Assembly (NCBI RefSeq): GCF_900104115.1
Contig: NZ_FNJM01000010.1
Location: 1 to 64,000, forward strand
Direction: 5' to 3'
DNA length: 64,000 bases
Source of the DNA: Clostridium gasigenes
GTDB lineage: Bacteria; Bacillota; Clostridia; Clostridiales; Clostridiaceae
The position numbers and the translations under genes are program-made. How positions within the stretch are numbered: the first letter of the stretch is position 1; the number at the start of each line of letters is the position of its first letter. The notes under the pieces are model-generated. The model did not search any database and was not told the DNA's origin. It saw only the letters and a list, made by a program, of their open reading frames with translations. Below are positions 24,028-33,041 of the stretch, piece by piece.

Positions 24028-25995
24028 TTACATATAATTTAGAAAATCTGAATATTCAACTTGAATAATATCATGTTTATTTGTATTTTGTAAATTAGGA
24101 ACATGATTAGGATTTTCTGATTTTTCTATAGGAATAGTTAAAATAAATGATGTTCCTTCATTTATTTTGCTTTCTACTTTAATTGTACCATTATGCATTT
24201 CAATCATAGATTTACAAAGTGCAAGACCTATACCACTACCTTCGCTTTTGTTATAGGTAGGTCCATCTACTTGTCTAAATCTCTTGAAAATAATATCAAA
24301 TTGGTCTTCTGCAATTCCAATACCTGTATCAGTAATAATAACAGTAACACAAGTTATATTATCTAAAACAGTAACTGTAATTGTTCCACTTGGAGGTGTG
24401 AATTTTAAAGCATTAGATAATAGGTTAAGAATTATACGTTCTATTTTATCACTATCAACAGGTAAAATTATTTCTTCCACATTTGTATCGAAAATTAAAT
24501 TTATTTCTTTTTTTTCAGCATAGGCAACTGAACTTAATGTTACTTCTTCAATAACCTCAACAATATTAATTGAAGTTTTATTTATTGAAAAATAGCCAGA
24601 ATCTATTTTTGTGATATCAATTATATTATTAACAAGTCGCAGAAGTCTAAAACTATTACCTTTTAAATATTTAGTTTTTTCTTTTGCTCTATCGCTGTTG
24701 TATATTATTTCTCCATTCTCAGAATAAACATCAAATAATTGTATAGTACTTATTATTATATTAAGGGGAGTTCTTAGTTCGTGAGATACATTTGCAATAA
24801 AATTAGTTTTAATAAAATCTAGTTTTTGTCGTTCTTTAAGAGCTTTTCTTTTAAAACAATTTATAACTATACAAATAATTAATAGAAAGAGTGTAATAAT
24901 AGCTACAAAAGATAAAATTCGAATTTTTCTTTTGCTATAGTTAGACTCTGTATTACCTGCATTATAGTAAACTGTTTTATAAAATTTGTTAGGGAACTTA
25001 TATAAAGATTGGAGTTCTTCGTTGATAAAGAGTATAGGCCCTTTATGAACTGGATTAATGCCTAAAGTACTTATTGATAAAGAACCCTTTAATATGCTAG
25101 ATGCATAATCTCCAAGTTTAGTGCCAATAGAAAAACCATCATACATACAAGCTCCAATATTAAATCTAGTGCCAAAGGTTTTAAAGCCTCCGTAAGTTGG
25201 ATTAGATGTTTTAGAAAAAATTTTTTCAAGGGAACCATAAGGTGTACTATATCTACCTAAATCGTTTTCTGAATACTTTAACCTTATAGGCGAATAAACT
25301 ATATTAAGAGAGTGTTCCTTTGTTAAAGGCGGAATTGAATCATAAGATTGACCTGCATCTACAACATTATAATATAAAGTGTTATTTGGATCAGATAATT
25401 TTTTGTTTATATATTCTTCTATTTTATCAAAAAAATAAGTATCTCTTATAGCTTTACTTATTAAAAAGTTTATTTGAGTAGTATCCTTATGTTGAATAAG
25501 TATAGTGTCTAAAAATTCTTCTAAGTTATAAGGTGCAAAAATACCGCCCATATTAGGGCCTATAGGAATAGGATTATCTCCTTCATATCCAAATAAAATT
25601 GGGGTAGAGCCAAAGAGCTCAACACCATATTTTTCAAAGAAAGAAGTGGAGTTAGCATCTAGGCAAACGACTAATTTTATATTGTTTTTACTATCTCTAA
25701 TTAAAGATTTAATATTTGCTATGATTTCATCATCAGATAAACCTAGTGTACTATTTTTGAAAATTTTATAGTTAGGTAAATTATCTTCAATAGATAAACT
25801 AAGACCTTCAAATAAAGAACTATGAAAATCAGTCTTATTACATGAATTCATAACAAGAATATTATTGGATGGAATTGCATCAGATACATATTTATTATTA
25901 TATAAATTAGTATTAGCAAATGATGATATATTAAATAAAAAAGTAATTAAAATTGATAAACAAAATATTAGTAAAAGCTTCTTTATATTAATCAT
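24028..25995 (-). CDS. Sensor histidine kinase with extracellular substrate-binding-like domain
   Basis: A 655-residue hybrid. A signal/anchor helix (about residues 6-28) is followed by an extracellular region of about 310 residues that resembles the ABC_sub_bind (YrrK-like periplasmic binding) fold: NNILVMNSCNKTDFHSSLFEG, KLVVCLDANSTSFF, TPILFGYEGDNPIP. A second membrane helix lies near 365-387. The kinase has H-box NVSHELRTPL (His405), N-box NLLSNALKFTPP, G1 DTGIGIAEDQF, F-box FKRFRQVD and G2 GSGIGLAL. There is no HAMP domain. No response regulator is adjacent, so it is an orphan. The ligand is unknown. Confidence 0.9.
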   Translation of the reverse strand: MINIKKLLLIFCLSILITFLFNISSFANTNLYNNKYVSDAIPSNNILVMNSCNKTDFHSSLFEGLSLSIEDNLPNYKIFKNSTLGLSDDEIIANIKSLIRDSKNNIKLVVCLDANSTSFFEKYGVELFGSTPILFGYEGDNPIPIGPNMGGIFAPYNLEEFLDTILIQHKDTTQINFLISKAIRDTYFFDKIEEYINKKLSDPNNTLYYNVVDAGQSYDSIPPLTKEHSLNIVYSPIRLKYSENDLGRYSTPYGSLEKIFSKTSNPTYGGFKTFGTRFNIGACMYDGFSIGTKLGDYASSILKGSLSISTLGINPVHKGPILFINEELQSLYKFPNKFYKTVYYNAGNTESNYSKRKIRILSFVAIITLFLLIICIVINCFKRKALKERQKLDFIKTNFIANVSHELRTPLNIIISTIQLFDVYSENGEIIYNSDRAKEKTKYLKGNSFRLLRLVNNIIDITKIDSGYFSINKTSINIVEVIEEVTLSSVAYAEKKEINLIFDTNVEEIILPVDSDKIERIILNLLSNALKFTPPSGTITVTVLDNITCVTVIITDTGIGIAEDQFDIIFKRFRQVDGPTYNKSEGSGIGLALCKSMIEMHNGTIKVESKINEGTSFILTIPIEKSENPNHVPNLQNTNKHDIIQVEYSDFLNYM

Positions 25996-26318
25996 AATTC
26001 CTCCGAATGAAATAGTATATAGATATGATATAATTTAAACAACCAAATGTCAATAAATAGATAAAAAACCCTAAATTTGAAATAATATAGAATGAAAATA
26101 TTCTTAAATTAAAAATGTTTAATCTGCTTGATAAAAAATATCCCAAAAAAAAACAAAGAACAAAATTTAATATAGTTTAATCCTTTTAAGTGGTGTAAAA
26201 TAATATTAATATAATTTAGTCATTTTAAAAAATAAGAAATCAGGTTTAGATATATATTTTTAAAAATGTCTTAAGGTTAGGGAGTGAGGAAAGTGGTTAA
26301 TATAATGACAGGTAAATA
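25996..26318. other. Divergent intergenic region
   Basis: 323 AT-rich bases between the sensor kinase and the P-loop/transglutaminase gene. On the minus strand TTGACA (26054-26049) and TATCAT (26030-26025), 18 bases apart, form the kinase promoter. On the plus strand a TATAAT is at 26210-26215 without a clear -35. The segment 26219-26278 resembles the element at 23978-24032, which also lies next to the kinase gene at its other end (AAATAAGAAATCA and AAATAACAAATCA, both followed by TATATTTTTAAA). Confidence 0.6.
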
Positions 26319-27557
26319 TTGATAATTATGATAAATGGAGCTTTTGGAGTAGGCAAAACCTCTGTTGGCAAAAAGTTAATTGATAAAATACCAAATAGTA
26401 TGATTTATGATCCTGAAGAAGTTGGTTTTATGCTAAAAAATATTATTATAGATAATGTAAAAAAAGACAAAGAATTAACTGATGACTTTCAAGATTTAGA
26501 AATATGGAGGAAATTAGTTGTTGAGATAGGTGGAGAATTAATACTTAAATATAAGAAGAACTTAATAGTTCCAATGACAATAAGGAAAAAAGAATATTTT
26601 AATTATATATATAATGGATTTAAAGCCTTAGATGGTCAAGTGTACCATTATTGCTTAACAGCATCGTTAGATGAAGTGTACAAAAGACTTTTAAATCGAG
26701 GAGATAATATAGGCTCATGGCCATATAAACAAGGTGAAAGTTGTGTTGAATTATTTAAAGAAAGTTTTTTCAAACATCATATTAATACAGAAGATAAGAG
26801 CACTGATGAAGTAGTAGAAATAATATTACAGAAAACATCACAGTTTACAGATAAATATTTTTTAGATGAGTTTTTAGGAGAAAGAACGTATACAATAAAA
26901 GCTGATAATTTAGATTTAACAGCACTAAATTCAGCTCATCAAAGAATAAAGAATATAGTGAGGAAAAAACCTTGTTGTGAAGTCATAATAAAAATTAATC
27001 CTTTAATTATTCAACAACAATTAGATATAGGAGATTTAAATAAATATTTACAATATACAAAATATATACAAAGTGATCACGTTGAAGTTAATAAATTAAT
27101 AAAGAAAATAATAAAAGATGAAAAGCAGGAAAATATCATTGTTAAGAAAGCATTGAACTTTACAAGAAATATAAAAAATAATGAAGACTTGCTTAAAAGA
27201 ATCCATAATGGAGAAACTTTTGGAGAAAGTGTAACAGAAACAATAAGAAATGGAACGGGAACCTGCTTTGAATGTACAAATGTTTTTATTGCTATAATGA
27301 GAAATATTGGTATTCCGTGCAAGTTTATTCTAGGTAAAATATCAGCGGAAAACTATCATTCATGGGCAGAAGTATTTATTGAGGAGCAAGGGTGGATTCC
27401 TGTTGAAACTCAAAACTATACGAATGATGATATAGAAAATTGGTATTTTGGAATAACGAATAAACATGTTAAAATATTTGAAGGATTAGATTATGATGAT
27501 ATAAATATTAGAATAAATGATATGCAAATAGAAATCAAATCAATAGGGCAGATTTAA
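26319..27557 (+). CDS. P-loop NTPase (TmrB-like) fused to a transglutaminase-like domain
   Basis: A 412-residue two-domain protein. The N-terminal domain (to about 180) starts MIIMINGAFGVGKTS: Walker A GAFGVGKT at 7-14, the exact layout of TmrB/AAA_33-like nucleoside or antibiotic kinases. That pattern supports the TTG start at 26319, as family proteins begin MII-x-INGAFG. The C-terminal part (about 225-390) is a transglutaminase-like core: GTGTCFECTNVF with Cys316, GIPCKFILGK, YHSWAEVF with His347, and GWIPVE with Glu363 in place of the usual Asp. Both halves keep their key residues. It has no signal peptide. I know of no standard architecture joining these domains. Its substrate is unknown. 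Confidence 0.8.
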   Translation: MIIMINGAFGVGKTSVGKKLIDKIPNSMIYDPEEVGFMLKNIIIDNVKKDKELTDDFQDLEIWRKLVVEIGGELILKYKKNLIVPMTIRKKEYFNYIYNGFKALDGQVYHYCLTASLDEVYKRLLNRGDNIGSWPYKQGESCVELFKESFFKHHINTEDKSTDEVVEIILQKTSQFTDKYFLDEFLGERTYTIKADNLDLTALNSAHQRIKNIVRKKPCCEVIIKINPLIIQQQLDIGDLNKYLQYTKYIQSDHVEVNKLIKKIIKDEKQENIIVKKALNFTRNIKNNEDLLKRIHNGETFGESVTETIRNGTGTCFECTNVFIAIMRNIGIPCKFILGKISAENYHSWAEVFIEEQGWIPVETQNYTNDDIENWYFGITNKHVKIFEGLDYDDINIRINDMQIEIKSIGQI

Positions 27558-27862
27558 TTTTAAAGGAATTTTTAAAAAGCATAGTCCATTATCAAAGTAA
27601 TACTTGTAGACTGAACATATGAAAAAAGTGTTTAGTCTATGAGTTTTTTTATGTTCTTTTTTTTAGAAAATTGAAATAATAATAGTGTAAGAAGTTATTA
27701 TTTTCTAAAAGTGCTATACTAAATATAGAACTTTCAAGGTATTGTAGAGAAAATGGATTATGAGCTGAAGAAGTCAATAAGATTAAAATCAATAAAATTG
27801 AGTAATCACAAGCTTTAAAGAGTTACTGTGAGAGCTAAATGTGTTATGGGGGAGAAAATAAT
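27558..27862 (+). other. Intergenic region with terminator and hairpin
   Basis: 305 bases. The terminator of the fusion gene is at 27607-27650. After it, TTTAGAAAA...AATAATAA and TTATTATTTTCTAAA form a second inverted repeat (about 27661-27711). A TATACT at 27715-27720 may be the degV -10. No ORF is supported upstream of the degV start. Confidence 0.5.
27607..27650 (+). terminator. Terminator after the fusion gene
   Basis: Arms TAGACTGAACAT and GTGTTTAGTCTA (two wobble pairs) around a 9-base A-rich loop, then GAG and seven Ts. Confidence 0.85.
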
Positions 27863-28729
27863 ATGAAAGTAGTAATTATGACGGATTCTTGTTGTGATTT
27901 AGCAATAAGTTTTGTAAGAGAAAATAAGATTGAGGTAATGCCTTTAATAGTTAACATAAAAGGAGAAGATATTCCTGATGATTTAGGCGAAACATTAGAG
28001 AATAAGGAGTTCTATAATGCACTAAGGGGAGGAGATCTAACATCTACAGCTTGTGCAAATACTTTTGAATATATTAAAAGTTTTAAAAAACATGTAGAAA
28101 AAGGTGAAGCAGTTATTTATATAGGTTTTTCATCTGGATTAAGTGGATGTATAAATAGTGCTAGTATTGCAAGAGAGACAGTTCTAGAAGAATATAAAGA
28201 TGCGGATATTACCGTAATAGATTCTAAAAGCGCATCATTAGGTCTTGGATTAATTGTACATTATGGATGCAATTTATTAAATAGAGGATATACAAAAGAA
28301 AAAATAGTAGAATGGATTGAAGAAAATAAACTTAAAGTTAATCATTGGTTTACAGTTGATGATTTAAATCATTTAAAGAGGGGTGGAAGAGTTTCTCAAA
28401 CAGCAGCAACAGTTGGAACTGTTTTGCACATAAAGCCTATAATGAATGTAAATAATGATGGAAAGCTTATTCCTATTTCAAAAGTTAAAGGGAGAAAAAA
28501 ATCGATTAGAACTTTAGCTGAGATAGTTAAAGAAAGAATTATAGAGTCAGAAAAGCAAGTAATATTTATAAGTCATGGAGATTGTATTGAAGAGGCTGAA
28601 CATTTAAAGAACTTATTATTAGAAGAAAATAAAGTTAAAGATATTATTATTAATCCTGTAGGACCTGTTATAGGTTCACATTCAGGACCTGGAACTTTAG
28701 CTGTGTTCTTTATTGGAGAAGAAAGATAA
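27863..28729 (+). CDS. DegV family fatty-acid-binding protein
   Basis: A 288-residue DegV/FakB-like protein, which holds a fatty acid for phosphorylation by FakA. ATG 27863 has GGGGGAG upstream; the in-frame ATG at 27839 has no SD site. The motifs are VIMTDSCCDL (start), DLTSTACAN (about residues 57-65), GFSSGLSG (about 85-92), DSKSASLGLG (about 115-124) and the basic LKRGGRVS loop (about 168-175). No fakA is in the window. It is flanked by terminators. Confidence 0.92.
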   Translation: MKVVIMTDSCCDLAISFVRENKIEVMPLIVNIKGEDIPDDLGETLENKEFYNALRGGDLTSTACANTFEYIKSFKKHVEKGEAVIYIGFSSGLSGCINSASIARETVLEEYKDADITVIDSKSASLGLGLIVHYGCNLLNRGYTKEKIVEWIEENKLKVNHWFTVDDLNHLKRGGRVSQTAATVGTVLHIKPIMNVNNDGKLIPISKVKGRKKSIRTLAEIVKERIIESEKQVIFISHGDCIEEAEHLKNLLLEENKVKDIIINPVGPVIGSHSGPGTLAVFFIGEER

Positions 28730-28757
28730 TTATTTTTTTGAAGATGCCTTGAGAGAT

Positions 28758-28798
28758 AAAAAAGTTATTATAAGAGAAATCTTATAATAACTTTTTTT
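28758..28798 (+). terminator. Terminator after degV-like gene
   Basis: Perfect 17-bp arms (28758-28774 and 28781-28797) with an AGAAAT loop and a run of seven Ts. Confidence 0.92.
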
Positions 28799-28855
28799 AT
28801 TTATACTGATTAAAAAGGCTATGAAAGGGAAGAATATGGATAAGGAGTGATGGAA

Positions 28856-29476
28856 ATGAATAGTATAGAAAATAATAACAACAATAATAATGAAAAAAAA
28901 CCAGTAGATAAAAATAGAATGGCAAAAGTGTTATCAGCTATAGCTTTTTTAGCAATACTTTTTTGTGGAACTTATTTTATCACTGATTATTTTAATAGTC
29001 CAAGTAAAACAAGTGCTGAAGATGATGAAAGTGGAAAGGTTGTTCTTAATCAAACACCCCAAGCTTTAAAAGATGATACAATAGTTATATTAAAAACTAA
29101 AGATAATATTGATAGTGAAAAAAAAATATCTGAATTAAAAGTTGAATTAGGATTAACTGGTGAAGTTACAAAGGAATCTTTAGCGAAAGCTTTAAAAAGT
29201 AAAGGATATAGCGGTGGTGAAATAAACGAAGATAAACTAGTTTTTAATAGACAAAGTGAACATGTTTTAATTCCAAATAAATTTTATTTAGGTGAAAAGG
29301 ATGGGATGCTAGCTATATTTAAAACAGATGAGAATGGTAAGCCAAATGATATTTATGTGGGTGAAGCTCCTATAAATATTCTTCCAGAAGTAAATCAGCA
29401 ATCATTAAGAAATTTTGAAAAATATTATGATACTGAAGAAGAAGCACATATGAGGTTAACCGCATATACATCATAG
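28856..29476 (+). CDS. Single-pass membrane protein of unknown function
   Basis: A 206-residue protein. ATG 28856 follows AAGGAG by 8 bases; GTG 28847 and ATG 28850 are too close to it. A short cytoplasmic tail with seven consecutive Asn residues (about 6-12) precedes one membrane helix (VLSAIAFLAILFCGTYFITDYF, about 24-45). The rest is extracytoplasmic and hydrophilic: a region with LKVELGLTGEVTKESLAKAL, then FYLGEKDGMLAIFKTDENGK and an acidic end NILPEVNQQSLRNFEKYYDT. The late part faintly recalls BofC-type sporulation proteins, too weakly to name it. Confidence 0.75.
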   Translation: MNSIENNNNNNNEKKPVDKNRMAKVLSAIAFLAILFCGTYFITDYFNSPSKTSAEDDESGKVVLNQTPQALKDDTIVILKTKDNIDSEKKISELKVELGLTGEVTKESLAKALKSKGYSGGEINEDKLVFNRQSEHVLIPNKFYLGEKDGMLAIFKTDENGKPNDIYVGEAPINILPEVNQQSLRNFEKYYDTEEEAHMRLTAYTS

Positions 29477-29529
29477 AAAAGGGTTTGAATTCAGTATAAA
29501 TGAAGATGTACAAATTCAATATAATAAAG

Positions 29530-29573
29530 AAACAGAGGAATCTAATGTTAAAAGTAGAATTCTCTGTTTTTTT
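29530..29573 (+). terminator. Terminator after the membrane protein gene
   Basis: AAACAGAG (29530-29537) and CTCTGTTT (29562-29569), extended inward by an imperfect GAATCT/AGAATT pairing, followed by Ts to 29573. Confidence 0.85.
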
Positions 29574-29716
29574 CATATTTAAGGTAAATATGACTAAAGT
29601 ATAAATATTTTAAGTTAGTAATATTAATTTTTACCAAGTTACATTTGGAGTAAACTAAAAGAAAAAAGGGAATAAATAAAATGTAAAAAGATTTCATTTA
29701 TTGAGGAGGAATTATT

Positions 29717-30124
29717 ATGAGCCTAAGTCCATATAATGAATTTATTTTAGTTATGCCAAGTGGAGCCGCAAAAGGGTTTAATGATTTAGATTTAGCGAAA
29801 GCATGTATAAATCTGTATTATGAAAATAAAATTAAAGAGTATTCTAAGGAAGAAGAATATAATGATTCACAAGAAATGGTTGGTGAAACTAGGTTAAACA
29901 TTTGTCAACACTTAGGAGTGGAGGAAGGCGAATGTATAGTTTATTATTTAGAAGATTTTTTAGAGAAGTTAAGAGAAGAATTGGTTTTTGATGAAGAAAA
30001 AGAAGAAGTTATATCTAAACTATTAAAAGAAAAAATAGATTTTAATATATATAATTTAGGATTAGATGTAATTTTACATGATGTGAAAACTGTTGATATG
30101 ATAGAACCTTTTGGAGAAATGTAA
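29717..30124 (+). CDS. Acidic protein of unknown function
   Basis: A 135-residue, strongly acidic, soluble protein with GAGGAGG upstream of ATG 29717. It begins MSLSPYNEFILVMPSGAAKG and ends DVILHDVKTVDMIEPFGEM; the middle is helical with many Glu/Lys. There are no cysteine pairs, membrane segments or catalytic motifs that I recognise. It is flanked by terminators and therefore monocistronic. Codon use and the strong SD site support a real gene; no function is proposed. Confidence 0.75.
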   Translation: MSLSPYNEFILVMPSGAAKGFNDLDLAKACINLYYENKIKEYSKEEEYNDSQEMVGETRLNICQHLGVEEGECIVYYLEDFLEKLREELVFDEEKEEVISKLLKEKIDFNIYNLGLDVILHDVKTVDMIEPFGEM

Positions 30125-30154
30125 AAGTGAAATTATGATTAATGGATTTGAAAG

Positions 30155-30188
30155 AAAATAACAAGACAGCTTGACTTGTTATTTTTTT
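30155..30188 (+). terminator. Terminator with the AAAATAACAAG palindrome
   Basis: Perfect 11-bp arms AAAATAACAAG (30155-30165) and CTTGTTATTTT (30175-30185), then more Ts. The same arms appear in other palindromes of the window. Confidence 0.9.
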
Positions 30189-30210
30189 CTTTTTCTTTAA
30201 ATCACTAATT

Positions 30211-30240
30211 TTGTAATGGTTGAATTATTTGGGGTATAAT
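30211..30240 (+). promoter_or_regulatory. Promoter of the ruvAB operon
   Basis: TTGTAA (30211-30216) and TATAAT (30235-30240) are 18 bases apart, 48 bases before the ruvA start. Confidence 0.7.
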
Positions 30241-30287
30241 GATAAAATATAGTGTAGATTTACTTTGAACAGTGGAGGAAAAATAGT

Positions 30288-30884
30288 ATGTATGAATATA
30301 TAAAAGGAAAGTATATAGGTATAAATAAAGATTATGTAATTGTTGAAAATAATGGATTTGGATATAAAATTTTTACTTCAGGAGCAACAATGTCCTCCAT
30401 GCCTAAAATTGGAGAAAATGTTTTGTTATATCTTGAACAAATAGTAAGAGAAGATTTTATAGGTCTTTATGGGTTTGATTCAAAAGAGGAACTTCAGATG
30501 TTTAAAATGCTTATAGGAATTAATGGGGTTGGAGCTAAAGCAACTTTATCATTATTATCAATAAGTAGAATAAATAATTTAAAATATTCAATACTGATGG
30601 GTGATGAAAAACATCTTTGCAGAGCTCCGGGAATAGGAAAGAAAACAGCTGGTAGAATTATTTTAGAGCTTAAAGATAAATTAAAACCAGATGAATTAGT
30701 TGAAGGCGTAGAAGGCTTTGAGAATATAGATGCAAGTTATGCAAGTGTTATAAGCGAAGTTTTAGGAGCATTACTTGCACTTGGATATTCAGAAAAAGAA
30801 GCAGAAAATGCTTTAAAGAAGGTTGATAAGACTGAAACATTGGAGAGTATGATTAAAAGTTGTCTTAAAGTTTTAATGGGATAG
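30288..30884 (+). CDS. ruvA: Holliday junction branch migration protein RuvA
   Basis: A 198-residue RuvA, the DNA-binding tetramer of the RuvAB branch migration complex. The N-terminal OB fold (MYEYIKGKYIGINKDYVIVENNG) is followed by two helix-hairpin-helix motifs (MLIGINGVGAKATLSLLS and LCRAPGIGKKTAGRIILELKDK) and the C-terminal domain III that contacts RuvB (VISEVLGALLALGYSEKEAE). Full length. It is 9 bases upstream of ruvB and shares its transcript. Confidence 0.97.
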   Translation: MYEYIKGKYIGINKDYVIVENNGFGYKIFTSGATMSSMPKIGENVLLYLEQIVREDFIGLYGFDSKEELQMFKMLIGINGVGAKATLSLLSISRINNLKYSILMGDEKHLCRAPGIGKKTAGRIILELKDKLKPDELVEGVEGFENIDASYASVISEVLGALLALGYSEKEAENALKKVDKTETLESMIKSCLKVLMG

Positions 30885-30893
30885 GGGTGAGTT

Positions 30894-31922
30894 ATGGAAC
30901 GAATTATAACCCAATCAGAAATACTAGATGATGTAAATAATGAATTAAGTTTAAGACCTCAGAGATTAAGTGAATATATAGGACAAGATAAAGTTAAAGA
31001 AAGACTGAATATATTTATACAAGCTGCAAAAACAAGGGGAGAAGCTTTAGATCATGCCCTTTTATATGGACCACCAGGCCTTGGAAAAACAACTCTTGCA
31101 AATATTATCGCAAAAGAAATGGGTGGAGAACTTAAAATAACCTCGGGGCCTGCAATCGAAAGAGCAGGAGATTTAGCAGCTATACTTACAACATTAAAAG
31201 ATAATGATGTTTTATTTATAGATGAAATTCATAGGTTAAACAGAAGTATTGAAGAAATACTATATCCTGCAATGGAAGATTATGTGCTAGATATAGTTAT
31301 TGGTAAAGGTGCAGCAGCTAAATCTATTAGATTAGACCTATCAAAGTTTACTTTGATAGGGGCAACTACTAGAATTGGAATGTTAACAGCACCTTTAAGA
31401 GATAGATTTGGCGTTTTATGTGATATGCAATACTATACAGATGATCAATTAAAAGAAATAATTATTAGATCTTCATTTGTTCTAGGATGTGATATTACAG
31501 AAGAAGGTGCTATTGAAATAGCAAGAAGATCAAGAGGAACTCCAAGAATTGCAAATAGACTTCTAAAAAGAGTTAGAGATTATGCTCAAGTTTATTCAGA
31601 GTCATTAATTAGCTTTAAAGAAGCGAAAGCAGCTTTAGAAATGCTAGAAGTTGATGCAGAGGGATTTGATAGAGTTGATAATAAAATTTTAGAATCTATT
31701 ATAGATAATTTTAATGGAGGTCCTGTTGGGATAGAAACATTATCTTATTTTATAGGCGAGGAACTGGGAACTCTAGAGGATGTTTATGAGCCGTATCTTC
31801 TTCAAAAAGGTTTTATAATAAGAACATCAAGAGGGAGAGTGGCAACAGATAAGGCTTATGAGCATTTAGGAAAGATAAAAAGTAAAAAAATAGAAACACA
31901 AGAAAACTTTTTTGAAAGTTAG
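30894..31922 (+). CDS. ruvB: Holliday junction branch migration ATPase RuvB
   Basis: A 342-residue AAA+ helicase motor. Walker [10 protein letters not shown] is at residues 59-67, Walker [10 protein letters not shown] near 107-115, sensor 1 IGATTR near 157-162 and the C-terminal winged helix ([27 protein letters not shown]). GGGGTGA precedes the ATG. It directly follows ruvA and precedes queA by 12 bases; ruvAB-queA-tgt is the standard Firmicute order. Confidence 0.98.
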   Translation: MERIITQSEILDDVNNELSLRPQRLSEYIGQDKVKERLNIFIQAAKTRGEALDHALLYGPPGLGKTTLANIIAKEMGGELKITSGPAIERAGDLAAILTTLKDNDVLFIDEIHRLNRSIEEILYPAMEDYVLDIVIGKGAAAKSIRLDLSKFTLIGATTRIGMLTAPLRDRFGVLCDMQYYTDDQLKEIIIRSSFVLGCDITEEGAIEIARRSRGTPRIANRLLKRVRDYAQVYSESLISFKEAKAALEMLEVDAEGFDRVDNKILESIIDNFNGGPVGIETLSYFIGEELGTLEDVYEPYLLQKGFIIRTSRGRVATDKAYEHLGKIKSKKIETQENFFES

Positions 31923-31934
31923 GAGAGAGTAAAT

Positions 31935-32960
31935 ATGAAAGTAAGTGATTTTGATTTTGAGCTACCTCAAGAATTAATAGCTCAACATCCATTAGAAAAA
32001 AGAGATTCTTCAAGATTAATGGTTTTAGATAAAAAGACTGGAGAGTTAAATCATAAAAATTTCCATGATATTTTAGAATATTTAGGTTGTGGAGATACTC
32101 TAGTATTAAATAATACTAGAGTAATGCCAGCAAGATTAATAGGCGAAAAGGAAGAAACAGGTTCCAAAATAGAATTTCTTCTTCTGAAAAGAATAGAAGG
32201 AGATAAATGGGAATGTCTTGCAAAGCCAGGTAAGAGAGCTAAAATAGGGCAAAGGTTCATATTTGGAGATGGTAAGCTTAAATGCGTGGTTGTAGATATA
32301 GTTGAAGAAGGAAATAGAATAATAGAATTTTCTTATGAGGGTATATTTGAACAAGTTTTAGATGAACTTGGCGAAATGCCACTTCCTCCATATATAACAG
32401 AGAGGCTAGAGGATAGAGAAAGATATCAAACTGTTTATTCTAAAGAAGAAGGATCAGCTGCTGCGCCAACAGCTGGGTTACACTTTACCCAGGAACTATT
32501 AAAAAAAATTAAAGCTAAAGGTGTTAATATAGCTTATTTAACACTGCATGTAGGTCTTGGAACTTTTAGACCAGTAAAGGTTGAAAGTACAGATGATCAT
32601 GTAATGCATTCAGAATTTTATTCCTTAACAAAAGAAGATGCTGATTTAATTAATGATACAAAAAGAAAAGGAAATAGAGTTATTTCTGTTGGGACAACTT
32701 CTACAAGAACATTAGAAACTATTGGTGACGAAAATGGATTTGTAAAAGAAGATAGTGGATGGACTAATATATTTATATATCCAGGTTATAAATTTAAAGT
32801 AATAGATGCACTAATTACAAATTTCCATTTGCCAGAATCAACATTAATAATGTTAGTTTCTGCATTGTCAACTAAGGAAAATGTTATGAATGCATATAAT
32901 GAAGCAGTAAAGGAAAAATATAGATTCTTCTCTTTTGGAGATTCAATGTTTATACAATAG
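31935..32960 (+). CDS. queA: S-adenosylmethionine:tRNA ribosyltransferase-isomerase
   Basis: A 341-residue QueA, which transfers the ribosyl part of SAM onto preQ1 in tRNA to give epoxyqueuosine. Family signatures: [21 protein letters not shown] at the start, [19 protein letters not shown], the [11 protein letters not shown] segment and NFHLPESTL near the end. AGGAGAG precedes the ATG. It acts after Tgt, whose gene follows 81 bases downstream beyond a terminator-like hairpin. Confidence 0.97.
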   Translation: MKVSDFDFELPQELIAQHPLEKRDSSRLMVLDKKTGELNHKNFHDILEYLGCGDTLVLNNTRVMPARLIGEKEETGSKIEFLLLKRIEGDKWECLAKPGKRAKIGQRFIFGDGKLKCVVVDIVEEGNRIIEFSYEGIFEQVLDELGEMPLPPYITERLEDRERYQTVYSKEEGSAAAPTAGLHFTQELLKKIKAKGVNIAYLTLHVGLGTFRPVKVESTDDHVMHSEFYSLTKEDADLINDTKRKGNRVISVGTTSTRTLETIGDENGFVKEDSGWTNIFIYPGYKFKVIDALITNFHLPESTLIMLVSALSTKENVMNAYNEAVKEKYRFFSFGDSMFIQ

Positions 32961-32969
32961 TTAATCATC

Positions 32970-33011
32970 TGAAAAAATAATAGACCAATTTTCTAGTCTA
33001 TTATTTTTTCA
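32970..33011 (+). terminator. Terminator between queA and tgt
   Basis: Perfect 16-bp arms TGAAAAAATAATAGAC (32970-32985) and its complement (32996-33011) with a 10-base loop and a T-run of six inside the right arm. It ends 14 bases before the tgt SD site and belongs to the dispersed palindrome family. Confidence 0.8.
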
Positions 33012-33041
33012 AGTGCTAAAATACAAAAGGAAGTGAAGTTT

